64,000 nucleotides of DNA from Arcicella aurantiaca (GCF_003148625.1 NZ_QGGO01000029.1:1-64000), one strand, 5' to 3'. Counted from the stretch's first letter, positions 27,801 to 37,673 are shown. Translations and numbers: made by a program. The notes: generated by a model from the sequence alone, not told the origin.

Positions 27801-30800
27801 ATCAGTTGTAATAGTAATGACTACATCTGCACCTGTTTGTGGTGTTGAACCTACTACGATTGTTGCACCTCCTGCACCAGAACCACTGTTATTAGTAGGG
27901 TTAGGGTCAGTTGTTGTACTTGTACTTGATGCTGTAATCGTTGCAGTACCATTTCCTGTTACTTTAGCCGTGTAAGTATAAACTTTCACACCGTCTTTCA
28001 CTAAACTGTCAATTGATGCTGATAATACGCTTCCTGCTTTCGCTAATCCACCAGTCTGACCGATGTATTCTAAGATTGAAGGAAGTGTTGAGCTTACGTT
28101 AATTCCTTTTGCTGTTTGTGGCCCAAGGTTTTTAACTGTAATAGTTGTTGTTACAATATCACCAATTGAGTAGTTAGACTTATCTGTCGTTACTGTTACA
28201 ATCACATCAGCACCTGATGGTAAAGTTGGGTTAATCGTTACTGAACCACCTGTTCCTGTTCCGTTATTGTTGTTCGGATTAGGGTCTGGGTTATTCGAAG
28301 TACCTGTTCCACCTATTACTACTGGACCTGCTCCGTTAAGAACTGATTTGTATATATAAACTTTAACATCATTTTTAACCAAGCTATCTAATTTACCTGT
28401 CAATACACTTCCTGCTTTCGTTAAACCACCTGTTTGTGATACGTAAGTTAATTTATCAGGTATTGTACTTGAAACTGTTACGTTTTTAGCGGTTGCAGGT
28501 CCAAGATTTCTTACCGTAATCGTTGTTGTTACGGTATCACCAACTGCATAATTTACTTTATCAGTTGTAATTGTAACTACAAGGTCAGCCGAAGTTGGTG
28601 ATGGAACAGTAACCGTAGATGAACCACCTGGGTTACTACCATTATTATTGTTCGGATTCGGGTCTGGGTTGTTTGAACCTCCTGTTGCTCCAACTGTTAC
28701 TGAAGTTGTTGTTCCAGAAATCTTACCAATCCATGTATAAGTTTTCACTCCTCCGCTTATCAAGCTATCAATTGAACCACTTAATAAGTTACCATTTCTT
28801 ACTAAACCACCTGTTTGAGAAACAAACGTTAATCCTGCTGGAATCGGTGCTGATACTGATACTCCTTTCGCTGTTGCTGGTCCTTTGTTAGTAACCTTGA
28901 TTGTTACTTTCACTGTACTATCAAGAGCGATATTGTTTTCAGTAGTTACTACGATTTCAATATCTGAGTCAGTTGGAGATGAAACATCTGTTTTATTTTC
29001 AACTGTAATTTTCGTTGCTGTTGAGAAACAACCTTGTGCTGACTTGTAACAAGCATAGTAAATTCCTGCTCCTACTGCACTTGGATTTGCAATATTTGTC
29101 GAACCTGCACTTGCACCTGTTTTAAATACTAAGGTTGCTCCTGTTGGTGTATTACTCACCACTAATTTGCTTAGGTCAACTGTTGTTCCTCTATCAATTT
29201 TCACACTATTTGCTACTGGTGCAGAAGGTGCTGTTAAGTAATTAACCGTTGCAGTATCAGATTCAATTGAACAACACTTATTAGCATCTACTAATTTGAA
29301 GTAGTATGAACCAGACGAACTTACTGTGATACTTCTTGTTGAAGCAATTTCAGTTGTTGAGCCTACTTTAAACCACTTATATCCGTAGTTTCCTGCTGTT
29401 GCTGTCAATGTTACTGTATCTGTTCCACAAGTAGTTAAGTTACCTTTAACTGATACCAATGGTTTGAATTTCACCCCTTGCATTGTCAACACCATTGTAT
29501 CTGCTGTTGATTTACATGAACCGCTTCCGTCTGGGTCATTTGTAGTGATAATCAATTTCACTGTTCCTGCTAACACATCTGCCAATGATGAACGATATGT
29601 TGCAGTTGGTAATAAAGGATTATCAAATGTACCTGTACCTGTTGTTGTCCAAGTTACGCTTGTGGCAGCTCCGCCGAATGTTCCACTTAGTTTATATACT
29701 TTCTCTGCACAAATTGTTGCATCTGCACCTGCACTTACAGTACATGGTGTTTTAGCACAATCTTTAGGAGTACAATCTGTGTTGATATATGTATTGATTA
29801 CACCCGGAGCAGAATAACATCCTGAAGCAGTTTTTTCAAATACATAATATGTTCCTGTTCCTACTGCATTTGGATTTGGATTTGTTACCAATGGTGATGA
29901 TGGTAACACACCTGTATGATATTCAAATATTCCACCTGCTGATAAACCTGATGTTACACCTGATGCTAAATCAACAGTTAAGAATGGACAAACGTTAGTC
30001 AAGTTTTTAGTTTTAGGAGTGCTAAGACCTGCTCCTACTGTAACTGTAACTTCGTTTGATTTACCACTTTCACACTTATCTAATTTACAAATCGCAGTAT
30101 ATTTCGTTGTTGCGTTTGGTTTTGCTGTAATTACATTTCCTACTTGACCGTCATTCCAGATTACTGTTCCGTCACATCCTGATGCTGTCAATGTAATTTG
30201 GATACCTTGACAAATTGATGTTGCATTACAAGTAATGTGTGGTGCTGGAGGGTTTCCAACGTTAACTGTTGCCACACTTGATGGAGCTGAAGTACAAGTT
30301 CCAATCGTACAAGTTGCTGTGTAATCTACTGTTTTAGTTGGAGCAGTAGTAATAATTGTTCCTGTCTGACCGTCTGACCATTTCACAGTCCCTTCACAAC
30401 CTGATGCTACCAATGTTACTGAGCTTCCTGCACAAATTGTACTTGTAGCACATGAAATAGTTGGTACACTTGGTACTATTACCGTTACTGTTACTTTATT
30501 TGATTCAGGGCTATTACAAGTTCCTAATTTACAAACTGCACTATAAGTAGTTGTTGCATTTACTGTTTCAGAAATTGATACGCCTGTTTTACCATTCGAC
30601 CAAACAACTGTTCCTGACGTACAACCTGTTGCTGTTAATACTACTGAACCACCTGCACATACACTTGGAGGAGTAGATACTACTGTTGGTGCATCTGGAG
30701 TTCCTACCTTAACAGTTACTGGCTCAGATGTTTTAGCTTCTCCACAACCATCTACTTTACATTGTACTGAATAAATAGTTGTTACACTTGGCTTCACTGT

Positions 30801-33800
30801 GATTGTTGCCGTTGTTGCACCGTTACTCCACAATAAAGTTCCGTTACAATTATTAGCTGTCAATGTCACTTCTGAACCTGCACAAATTTGTGTATTTGTT
30901 GGCGTAATGTTTGGTGCTGTTGCACCTGGTAATACTGTCACTTTCACACTTGCTGAAGCATCTTTTGCACAAGCAACTCCCGTACAAGTAGCTGTATATG
31001 TTGTTGTTTCAGTAGGTTTTACTTTAACACTTGCCCCTGTCAAACCGCCTGTCCATGTTACTGTACCTGCTGAACAGCCTGCTAATGTTAAGGTTACTTC
31101 TGTTCCTGAACAAATCTTATCGTTACTTGCTGAAGCAGTCAAGTTCAACACAACTGCTGGATTAACTTTAATTGTTGTTTCGTTTGATTTAACGCTTTCA
31201 CAAGTATTCGTTACACAAGTTGCAGTATAAGTAGTTGTTACACTTGGTTTAACAGTTATTGATGTTCCTGTACTATTGTCAGACCATTTAACTGTTCCAC
31301 CTTCACAACCTGCTGCCGTTAATGTTACACTTTCTCCTGCACAAATTTCAGTTTTAGCACATGAAACAACTGGTGCGGGACCTGCTGTATTTACTTTAAC
31401 CGATAATTCATTTGATTTATCAGACTTACAAGTTGTTGACTCACAAGTTGCTGTATATTTCACGTCAGCTGCTGGAGTAATTGTTCTTGGAGAACCTGTT
31501 ACACCATCTGACCATTTCACTGTTCCGTTACATCCGTTAGCAGTTAATATAATTGACTGTCCTGCACAAATTGTTAACTTATCTGCTGTGATAGTCGGTT
31601 TAGCAAAATCTGTAACTGTAATATTTCTCTTAATTGATGCCTCACTCACACAAGTTCCGATTGAACAAACTGCTGTGTATGAAGTAGATACTAATGGTTT
31701 CACCGTAATTACTGAACCTTTCTGGCCATCAGACCATGTTACTACACCACCTTCGCAACCTGTTGCGGTTAACTCAACTGATGAACCTGAACAAATTGTT
31801 GATGTTCCTGAACTCACAATTGGCGGAGTTGGATTTACAACTTGTACTGTTAATGGTGATGATTTCTCAGACTGACATACTGTTGAGCTACAAGTAGCAT
31901 AATAAGTAGTCGTTGTGGTTGGTTGTACGATTACAGTTGCACCTGTTAAAGTTTTGTCGCCATAGTACCAAGTAATTTTTCCTGTACAACCATCTGCCGT
32001 TAATGTAGCCGAACCTCCTAAACAAATTGTTGTATTTGCTGTTGAGATAGTTGGTACTGCAATTGGTTTCACTGTCAATACATAAGGAGTTGACGAAGCA
32101 CTTGTACAACCATTTACAGAACAAGTAGCTGTATAATTAGTAGTTGTAGTTGGGAAGACAGTAATTGTTGTCGTTTCCTGACCTGTACTCCATTTCACTT
32201 GTCCATTACAGTTAATAGCTGTTAATGTGATTGTTTCACCTGGGCAAATTTCACCTTTTGAACATACAATTGTTGGAGCAGTTGGAGCTGGTGTAACAAT
32301 TACATCAACTGTTGCCTCTGCACTAACACATTCGTACTCTTTACAAACGGCTTTATATGTTGTTGAAACAGTAGGCGTTACAGTAATTTGTGGACCTGTT
32401 TGTTTCGGTGAAGTTTGCCATTCAATTACTCCTCCACAGCCTTTAGCTGTTAATGTTGTAGATTCTCCTGCACAAATCTTACTTGGTGCTGCTGATAATA
32501 ATGGGCTATCAACCACAATTACTTTCACTTCTACTGCATTTGAAGATTCGCTCTTACAATCATCTTTCTTACAGTAAACAGTATATGTTTGGTTTGTTTT
32601 AGGAGTTACTGTAATACTTGCTCCTAAACTTCCATTACTCCATACAAATGTTGAGTTTTCACAACCAGTTGCTGTTAATGTTACGCTACCACCTAAGCAA
32701 ACTGATTTTTGAGTACATCCACAAGCAATTGTAGGTTTATCAAGATTACAAACTAAAGTAGCGTTAATCTCTACGCTATCATCATCATCTTCATCAGGTT
32801 TTGTTGAAGCATTACCCGGTGTTGAATCTGGGTCTTTTTGGTCAGACTTACTAACTTCTGCTATATTTTTGATTTTACCAGATGCCGTAACTTTAGCTTT
32901 GAAAGTAAAGTTAGTTGAAGCTCCTTTCGCAATGCTTGCTACTGTGCCTGTCAATATACCTGCACTTTCTGTTAATGTAGATGAACTTACAAAAGTTAAA
33001 CCTGCAGGTAATTTATCTTTAACCTCAACATTCGTCGCTGTATTTGGTCCTGAGTTCAATACCGTAATTGTGTATTCAACTGTTTCGCCAACATTGACTT
33101 CTGTTTTGCTTACTGTTTTAGTTAAGCTCAAGTCTGCGATGTCAATTACTGGGGTCGTTACGGTCGAAGTATTATTGTCTAATTTTGTTGGGTCTTCATT
33201 AGAACCTGAAATCTTAGCAGTATTGACTGTATTACCTACTTTATTGAATGTTACTTGAATCAATATTGATTTGTCTGAACCAGCAGTTAAATCACCAATT
33301 GACCATACGCCTGTAACATTATTATAAGCTCCTGAAGGTGTTGAGCTTACATAAGTAGCTCCTGCAGGAAGAATATCTTCTACTTTTACATCGGTAGCCT
33401 TAGCTGTTCCAATGTTTAATGCTTGAATTGAATACGAAACCGTCTGACCTAACAAATAAGAAGGAGCTGATTGTGCATCTGGTGCATCAACAACTTTCTT
33501 GATTACTGCTAAATCTGTAAAACATCTCTTAACTCTGAATGAAATTGAAGAACGTTCACTTACACAACCATCAGGCGTTGTTGCTTCTGCATAGTAAGTA
33601 TAAACTCCTTCTGCATTTGGTGCAGTTGGGATAAATCCTGCTTGCATTTCTGACTCTGTTGAAAGTACTGCAAGTACCGTATTACTTGTTAAAGAAGAAT
33701 ACCATCTTACTGTATTTCCTGGACTAACGGCAAACAACTTGCTGCTTTCGCCTAAGCAAACTAACGTATCACACTTCAAGTTATAAGGTGCTTGTGGCTT

Positions 33801-36800
33801 CGCTTTGATAGTCAATGTTGTTTTAGCGATTGCTGCATTACATTTCGTATCTGTTCCGTCTGGGTCGTTGGTAGTAAAGGTAAATTCTACTGTACCGTTA
33901 GCTACATCACCTGCCGATGGAGTAAATTTAGCTGTTAAGCTATTGGCATTATCAAATGTTCCTGTACCTGTTGAAGTCCATTTTCCGCTTGTTGCACCAC
34001 CACCAATCGTTGCTGTTAATTGTACTGGAGTAGTTGTATTTCCACAAATAACCGCTAAAGGCACTACTGAAACCGTTGCTGGATTCACACAATTACAAGT
34101 ATTGATTGTTACCGTCACAGATACACTTGAGCTATAACATCCTGCTGTTGATTTTGCAAAAGCATAATATGTACCTGCACCAACTGTTGTTGTATTGGTA
34201 ATAATTGCTGAATTTACAGAATTAGACACATGCCATTCAATTGTACTTCCTGTTGGAATTGTTGTAATTGCATCTGCTAAATTAACTGTTTCTAAGTTTT
34301 TAGAACAATCATTTGAAATAGCTGACTTCGCAACAGGATTACTTGGTTTAGCATTAACTGTTACTGTAATAGTAGTTCTTGCACTCTCGCAAGTACTTCC
34401 AATATCAGTATTAGTTACATAATATTTTGTTGTAAATGATGGACTAACAATCAATATTGAATCTGTCTTGATTGGAGTAGTAGAAGTCAAAGATGAATAC
34501 CATTTTGAACTGCTATTAGTTTTTGAGCGATAACCTCCTAAAGAGACTTGAGTTCCAGCACAAATTGTTTCGTTAACTGCTATTGGTGCATTTGAAATTG
34601 GATTTACATTAAACTTAACACCTGTTGCATCTAATGCCGCACATAAATTTTTCGTTGAAATTGTACTTGCTAAATCACTTGCTTTAGTAGTTCCTAAAAC
34701 AACAGTTGATAAATCAAGGTAGCTTCCATTGGCAGAGTTACCATCAAATACTAATGTATGAATTGTATAACTTCCTGTTGCATTTACAGTAAATGTTGGA
34801 GCGTTTGAAATTTGCTGAATTACTAAATTCGTTCCTTGTGTTAAAACATATTTAACAGAATATCCTGTTGGAACAGTTGGAGATGTTGCCACTGTTGCCG
34901 TCAATACTACTCCGCCTGTTGCTGGTAAGCATAAATTAGGCGTTGTTGTTGCCAATGTTCCTGCATTAATATTACAATCAGCCTTGATACCTGCATCAAT
35001 TGTTAAGTTGTTACGACCAATGTCTCCAAGTGGTTTTGTAACATCTATATTAATTACTCCTGAGAATCCACCTACACCTGCATCTGAATCTTCAGTAGAA
35101 GTTCCAGTATTTGGCGTTACGAATGTTTTACCAGAAGGTAAAATAAATTTCACTTTATAAGCACCTGATGCTAAGTCCGTAAAGAAATATTGACCATTAG
35201 TACCTGTTACTGTTGACTGTAATTTCGTAGTACCTGTTCCGTCATATAATTCAACTGTTACACCTGAAACTCCTGTTTCTCCTGCATCTTGTTTATTATT
35301 ACCGTTTGCATCAACCCATACAAAATCTCCAATTGTTCCTTTGTTCGGGATTAAACCAGCATCAATTGTTGTGTTATTACGAGCAGGGTCTCCAATTGGT
35401 TTTGTTGTATCAATGGTAACAATTCCTGATTTTCCGTCAGTACCTGCATCTGAATCTGTCGCCGTAGTACCTGCTCCTGTTGGAGAGAAAGTAGAACCTG
35501 CTGGTTTGTCAAATACCACAATATACTGACCTGCTGGTACAATAAATTCATATTTACCATCAACGTCTGTTGTGTAAGATGAAATAACTACACCATTCTT
35601 ATCTGTTAAAGTAACTTTCAAGCCTGCGATTGGCGTATCACCTGCATCTTGAATACCGTTACCATTATTATCATTGAAAACATAGTCTCCAATAGAACCC
35701 AATGGAATAATACCTGCATCAATCTGAGGATTGTTACGAAGTGTATCGGTTGTAGCTTTGGTTACGTCAATATTAATAATTTGACTTTTTCCTGCTGCCC
35801 CAACATCACTATCTTTAGTATCGTCTGTGCCTTGATTTGCTTTGGTAAATTTGCTTTGTGTAGGAGCAATAAATTCTACTTGGTATGCTCCTGAAGTTAA
35901 ATTACCAAAATTATATTTACCCGTAGCACTTGTAGTAGTTGATGTAAGGAATGTTGTTCCTTTATATAAGTTAACGACAACTCCCTCAATTCCGGGTTCT
36001 CCTGCATCTTGAATGCCGTTTGAGTTATCGTCACGCCATACAAAATCTCCGATTGAACCTAAGTTGCCAATCAAACCAGCATCAACCTCTATGTTATCTT
36101 TAGCTTTCCCTGTTCCTTCAACATCAATTGGAATCACTGCCGTAAAGCCATCAGTACCTGCGTCACTGTCTGTTCCGTCAACACCAACTTTTGAAGTAGT
36201 AAATGTATTTCCCGCAGGAAGAACAAATTTTACTTTGTAATTATCTGTATATAAAGAATCGAATAAATATTTACCATTGACATCAGTTGTTGTTGAATCT
36301 AACTTTGTTACTCCATCAGCTTTGTATAAATATACTTTTACGCCAGACACTGGAGTGTCTCCAGAATTTTGAATACCATCTTTATTAATATCATTAAATA
36401 CATAATCTCCTATTGAACCAAGTGGGCCAGGAATAAATTTCGCTGGACAACATCCTGTTGCTGGACAATTTTTATTGGTTGCTGTAAATGCAAATTCTGT
36501 ATAAGCAGTAATACTTGAAACTGTTAAAGTATCTTTAGCAGCATTAAGTGAAACACCCGGTGTACTTGCAGTAATAGCAGTTGCTGCACCAGTTCCAACT
36601 TTTACAGTCCAATTAATATTTGTATATCCTGCTGGCAATCCAATTTTAAATTCGTCTCCTTTATAAAAATAATCTGCAACTGACAAACATACAGCGTCTT
36701 GGTCGTCTTCGTTGAGGTCATTATTATTTGGACTTGAATCGTAGTCAACTTCGTTCTCTTTTGTAATCTGTGCAACATTAAATGAAAGACCACGAGAAGT

Positions 36801-37673
36801 AACAGTTGCAACAACTGTCATCGTCAAGTCTGCTGAAGCACTTACATTACCAATATTCCACTTAATAGAAGTTACACCTCCAACCGTAGAATTAGATGTT
36901 GTTCCAACACCTGAAACATTTACAGATTTCAATGTTACACCAACTGGTAATACATCTGTAAGTTCAACACCCGTAGCTGCTGCACCCGCATTGTTTACTT
37001 TAATGGTATAAGTAACATCAGCACCCAAAGCTGGACTCTGATTATCAATCGTCTTTTTAACCGATAAATCAGGATTGGTAGTCAATGAAACGGCTTGGGA
37101 TAATGCCCCAAACGCTGTAAAAAGCGTCAAAAACACTACGCCCATCCAAGTTCTCATGCCTTGCTGGTTAAATAATTTACTGCTGAGTAGTTGTGAACCA
37201 CCCAAATGCGATAAAATGCTAAAATCCCGCTTGACGGAGCCAAGAGGGGCATTATTATCGGGGGCGGTACCGACTATTACCGATAGAAAGTTCTTAAATT
37301 TCTCCAAGAACTGCCCACTAAGCGACTCCTCACTACTCGTAATCGCTCGTCTCAGGTAAGTAAAAAGATTCATTTGCTGTATGTTTAATTGATAATTTGT
37401 ATGCGAGAATTGTGATTTTTTCTTAACCACAACAGCAGGAATAGCAGATTCAACCACTGCGTTTGGCTGTGGCTGAATTGTATTTATTGATTCTTCTATA
37501 AATACAGTTTCAACTACTGGTTCAGATATTTCTTCCTGAACAAATAGCTTCTTGACTTTCCTGAACAAGTCTTTAGCCACAAGAAAAGCACTTTTCTTAG
37601 GTAAAGATTGTAATGAAATAGTAAGGTTCGTTTGGTTGCTTGCACCATCAGTGAACGTAGAAGTTCCTTCCAT
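24543..37673 (-). CDS. Giant multi-domain adhesin with type IX secretion sorting domain (SprB-like)
   Basis: The frame from ATG 37673 encodes 4376 residues. Residues 1-172 precede a normal-looking signal peptide (MRTWMGVVFLTLFTAFGA at 173-190, then LSQA). In-frame ATGs at 37373 (residue 101) and 37157 (residue 173) are alternative starts. The order after that is: a DUF11 module; four SdrD B-like modules (LGSIGDYVFNDxNxDGIQ); Ig-like segments; two DUF11 modules; twelve four-cysteine Ig-like modules; two Ig/PKD-like stretches; seven DUF11 modules; three IGxAK modules; and a C-terminal gliding-motility type-B sorting domain (FIPEGFSPNGDGVNDKF ... LIIFNRWGGVVY ... DGTYFYSV). The sorting domain marks export by the type IX system. 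The downstream sprF-like and ompA-like genes support this. Adhesion or gliding is the expected role; the ligand is unknown. Confidence 0.93.
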   Translation of the reverse strand: MEGTSTFTDGASNQTNLTISLQSLPKKSAFLVAKDLFRKVKKLFVQEEISEPVVETVFIEESINTIQPQPNAVVESAIPAVVVKKKSQFSHTNYQLNIQQMNLFTYLRRAITSSEESLSGQFLEKFKNFLSVIVGTAPDNNAPLGSVKRDFSILSHLGGSQLLSSKLFNQQGMRTWMGVVFLTLFTAFGALSQAVSLTTNPDLSVKKTIDNQSPALGADVTYTIKVNNAGAAATGVELTDVLPVGVTLKSVNVSGVGTTSNSTVGGVTSIKWNIGNVSASADLTMTVVATVTSRGLSFNVAQITKENEVDYDSSPNNNDLNEDDQDAVCLSVADYFYKGDEFKIGLPAGYTNINWTVKVGTGAATAITASTPGVSLNAAKDTLTVSSITAYTEFAFTATNKNCPATGCCPAKFIPGPLGSIGDYVFNDINKDGIQNSGDTPVSGVKVYLYKADGVTKLDSTTTDVNGKYLFDSLYTDNYKVKFVLPAGNTFTTSKVGVDGTDSDAGTDGFTAVIPIDVEGTGKAKDNIEVDAGLIGNLGSIGDFVWRDDNSNGIQDAGEPGIEGVVVNLYKGTTFLTSTTTSATGKYNFGNLTSGAYQVEFIAPTQSKFTKANQGTDDTKDSDVGAAGKSQIINIDVTKATTDTLRNNPQIDAGIIPLGSIGDYVFNDNNGNGIQDAGDTPIAGLKVTLTDKNGVVISSYTTDVDGKYEFIVPAGQYIVVFDKPAGSTFSPTGAGTTATDSDAGTDGKSGIVTIDTTKPIGDPARNNTTIDAGLIPNKGTIGDFVWVDANGNNKQDAGETGVSGVTVELYDGTGTTKLQSTVTGTNGQYFFTDLASGAYKVKFILPSGKTFVTPNTGTSTEDSDAGVGGFSGVINIDVTKPLGDIGRNNLTIDAGIKADCNINAGTLATTTPNLCLPATGGVVLTATVATSPTVPTGYSVKYVLTQGTNLVIQQISNAPTFTVNATGSYTIHTLVFDGNSANGSYLDLSTVVLGTTKASDLASTISTKNLCAALDATGVKFNVNPISNAPIAVNETICAGTQVSLGGYRSKTNSSSKWYSSLTSTTPIKTDSILIVSPSFTTKYYVTNTDIGSTCESARTTITVTVNAKPSNPVAKSAISNDCSKNLETVNLADAITTIPTGSTIEWHVSNSVNSAIITNTTTVGAGTYYAFAKSTAGCYSSSVSVTVTINTCNCVNPATVSVVPLAVICGNTTTPVQLTATIGGGATSGKWTSTGTGTFDNANSLTAKFTPSAGDVANGTVEFTFTTNDPDGTDTKCNAAIAKTTLTIKAKPQAPYNLKCDTLVCLGESSKLFAVSPGNTVRWYSSLTSNTVLAVLSTESEMQAGFIPTAPNAEGVYTYYAEATTPDGCVSERSSISFRVKRCFTDLAVIKKVVDAPDAQSAPSYLLGQTVSYSIQALNIGTAKATDVKVEDILPAGATYVSSTPSGAYNNVTGVWSIGDLTAGSDKSILIQVTFNKVGNTVNTAKISGSNEDPTKLDNNTSTVTTPVIDIADLSLTKTVSKTEVNVGETVEYTITVLNSGPNTATNVEVKDKLPAGLTFVSSSTLTESAGILTGTVASIAKGASTNFTFKAKVTASGKIKNIAEVSKSDQKDPDSTPGNASTKPDEDDDDSVEINATLVCNLDKPTIACGCTQKSVCLGGSVTLTATGCENSTFVWSNGSLGASITVTPKTNQTYTVYCKKDDCKSESSNAVEVKVIVVDSPLLSAAPSKICAGESTTLTAKGCGGVIEWQTSPKQTGPQITVTPTVSTTYKAVCKEYECVSAEATVDVIVTPAPTAPTIVCSKGEICPGETITLTAINCNGQVKWSTGQETTTITVFPTTTTNYTATCSVNGCTSASSTPYVLTVKPIAVPTISTANTTICLGGSATLTADGCTGKITWYYGDKTLTGATVIVQPTTTTTYYATCSSTVCQSEKSSPLTVQVVNPTPPIVSSGTSTICSGSSVELTATGCEGGVVTWSDGQKGSVITVKPLVSTSYTAVCSIGTCVSEASIKRNITVTDFAKPTITADKLTICAGQSIILTANGCNGTVKWSDGVTGSPRTITPAADVKYTATCESTTCKSDKSNELSVKVNTAGPAPVVSCAKTEICAGESVTLTAAGCEGGTVKWSDNSTGTSITVKPSVTTTYTATCVTNTCESVKSNETTIKVNPAVVLNLTASASNDKICSGTEVTLTLAGCSAGTVTWTGGLTGASVKVKPTETTTYTATCTGVACAKDASASVKVTVLPGATAPNITPTNTQICAGSEVTLTANNCNGTLLWSNGATTATITVKPSVTTIYSVQCKVDGCGEAKTSEPVTVKVGTPDAPTVVSTPPSVCAGGSVVLTATGCTSGTVVWSNGKTGVSISETVNATTTYSAVCKLGTCNSPESNKVTVTVIVPSVPTISCATSTICAGSSVTLVASGCEGTVKWSDGQTGTIITTAPTKTVDYTATCTIGTCTSAPSSVATVNVGNPPAPHITCNATSICQGIQITLTASGCDGTVIWNDGQVGNVITAKPNATTKYTAICKLDKCESGKSNEVTVTVGAGLSTPKTKNLTNVCPFLTVDLASGVTSGLSAGGIFEYHTGVLPSSPLVTNPNPNAVGTGTYYVFEKTASGCYSAPGVINTYINTDCTPKDCAKTPCTVSAGADATICAEKVYKLSGTFGGAATSVTWTTTGTGTFDNPLLPTATYRSSLADVLAGTVKLIITTNDPDGSGSCKSTADTMVLTMQGVKFKPLVSVKGNLTTCGTDTVTLTATAGNYGYKWFKVGSTTEIASTRSITVSSSGSYYFKLVDANKCCSIESDTATVNYLTAPSAPVANSVKIDRGTTVDLSKLVVSNTPTGATLVFKTGASAGSTNIANPSAVGAGIYYACYKSAQGCFSTATKITVENKTDVSSPTDSDIEIVVTTENNIALDSTVKVTIKVTNKGPATAKGVSVSAPIPAGLTFVSQTGGLVRNGNLLSGSIDSLISGGVKTYTWIGKISGTTTSVTVGATGGSNNPDPNPNNNNGSNPGGSSTVTVPSPTSADLVVTITTDKVNYAVGDTVTTTITVRNLGPATAKNVTVSSTIPDKLTYVSQTGGLTKAGSVLTGKLDSLVKNDVKVYIYKSVLNGAGPVVIGGTGTSNNPDPNPNNNNGTGTGGSVTINPTLPSGADVIVTVTTDKSNYSIGDIVTTTITVKNLGPQTAKGINVSSTLPSILEYIGQTGGLAKAGSVLSASIDSLVKDGVKVYTYTAKVTGNGTATITASSTSTTTDPNPTNNSGSGAGGATIVVGSTPQTGADVVITITTDKASYAKGETITTTITVTNLGPQTAKGINIASVIPGTFTYVSQTGGLVKNGSLLTATLDSLIKGDVKVYTYTATLNTDVETTIAAGGTSITADPNPGNNNGSGAGKTIINVGKTNSTVADVAVVMTSDKTTAKVGENVNFLLTLTNNGPATAKQVVLTNSIPTGMTFVSSSTGQTLTSGAVIVSLDSLEKGQTKTYAYVAKMNVKSNVTNTVSVSSLLDNVGPNNFSFVTINGDTTTVVTPPAGTGKLDLALAFTADKQLTALNDEVTFTLTVKNNGPAIATNVVVDNLLPKHLSFVSGDPAKNGDTLRVAIISMPVGSSQVFTYKAKVSKDTIIYNTAKITKITPTDSVLTNNVATVVLVPASDTTYADLGVLITANKATYKKGENVTYTVTLTNNGAGKAKDVKLCNPLPSGLTFVSGTGVVKAGDSLTIAVDTISKGRTRTFTYTATPSKAGTFTNTVKICNTSKVDLITTNNSSTSTITVSDTSVAVDCKLGLAMAVIDTAKVSEGVYNVTYRLIAKNFCNDTLRNVTLTSNLANTFKTPVTCEIVGKPNTGVSTNLIVNDAFSKTDSSLVKVGSFMLPGASDTVKYVVRVTLNGNKGPFYSQATVTGKKPDNTVLTAKSSDGSNVNGTPSRTVLRFDLPNTRIGVAKEVVVTALKNDSTTFWTVPYRIRIVNMGANNITKLSVKDSLDAVFTAKGAVLVGTPILIATPGLKANPNYTGKGTNTDLLLPEESTLLKGDTAIIDLTVRVNTAASTDPENIFNNVAVGTATGTDNATYKDISTNGNNPDTNGDKDPSNDNVATPVQLKNVNNSEVSIGLALAAVTDTIPLADSTYNVTLVMTAKNYGKVNLAKVQLCTNIENSIGKQVESWKLVGTPRVVRGNAIISSSFNGKADSTLTKTDSTFLAVGDSIVVAYMVNIKRPVNDTIFTQGIAKAVSAVDGTKSTSDISVNGINPDLNGDGKPDEAAPTPIIFKGEVILSELFIPEGFSPNGDGVNDKFVIQGVNKDTEKVELIIFNRWGGVVYASQDYKNDWAGASNQGVKVVGDGQGLPDGTYFYSVTRSNRATGEKIDVTPKVRYMTISR
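26345..28980 (-). repeat. Seven DUF11-type modules in the second giant protein
   Basis: Seven units of about 120 residues have ADxxVTxTTDK, VTTTITVxNLGPxTAK, VSQTGGLxKxG and NPDPNPNNNNG motifs. Four of the linkers are Asn/Pro/Gly-rich (NPDPNPNNN type). They form the proximal stalk next to the three IGxAK modules and the sorting domain. Confidence 0.8.
30040..32750 (-). repeat. Twelve cysteine-rich Ig-like modules
   Basis: Twelve units of about 75 residues follow the plan xICAGxSVTLTAxGC-xGTVxWSxGxxGxxITVxPxxTTxYTAxC-xxxxCxSxxSNxVxVxV. Each has four cysteines at fixed positions (in ICAG, GC, AxC and the following C). In an exported protein these are expected to form two disulfides per module, giving a stiff rod of about 900 residues. 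Confidence 0.8.
34985..36432 (-). repeat. Four SdrD B-like modules
   Basis: Four units of about 120 residues begin LGSIGDYVF, LGSIGDFVW, LGSIGDYVF and KGTIGDFVW and continue with DxNxDGxQDxGE-type acidic loops and GxVVxLYDxxG strands. SdrD B-type modules in staphylococcal and other surface proteins bind calcium through such acidic loops, so rigidity of this segment is probably calcium dependent. Confidence 0.8.

Noticed and set aside
24745-37359. Plus-strand frames inside the second giant gene
   Set aside because: Same reason: repetitive, composition-driven frames opposite the adhesin repeats.
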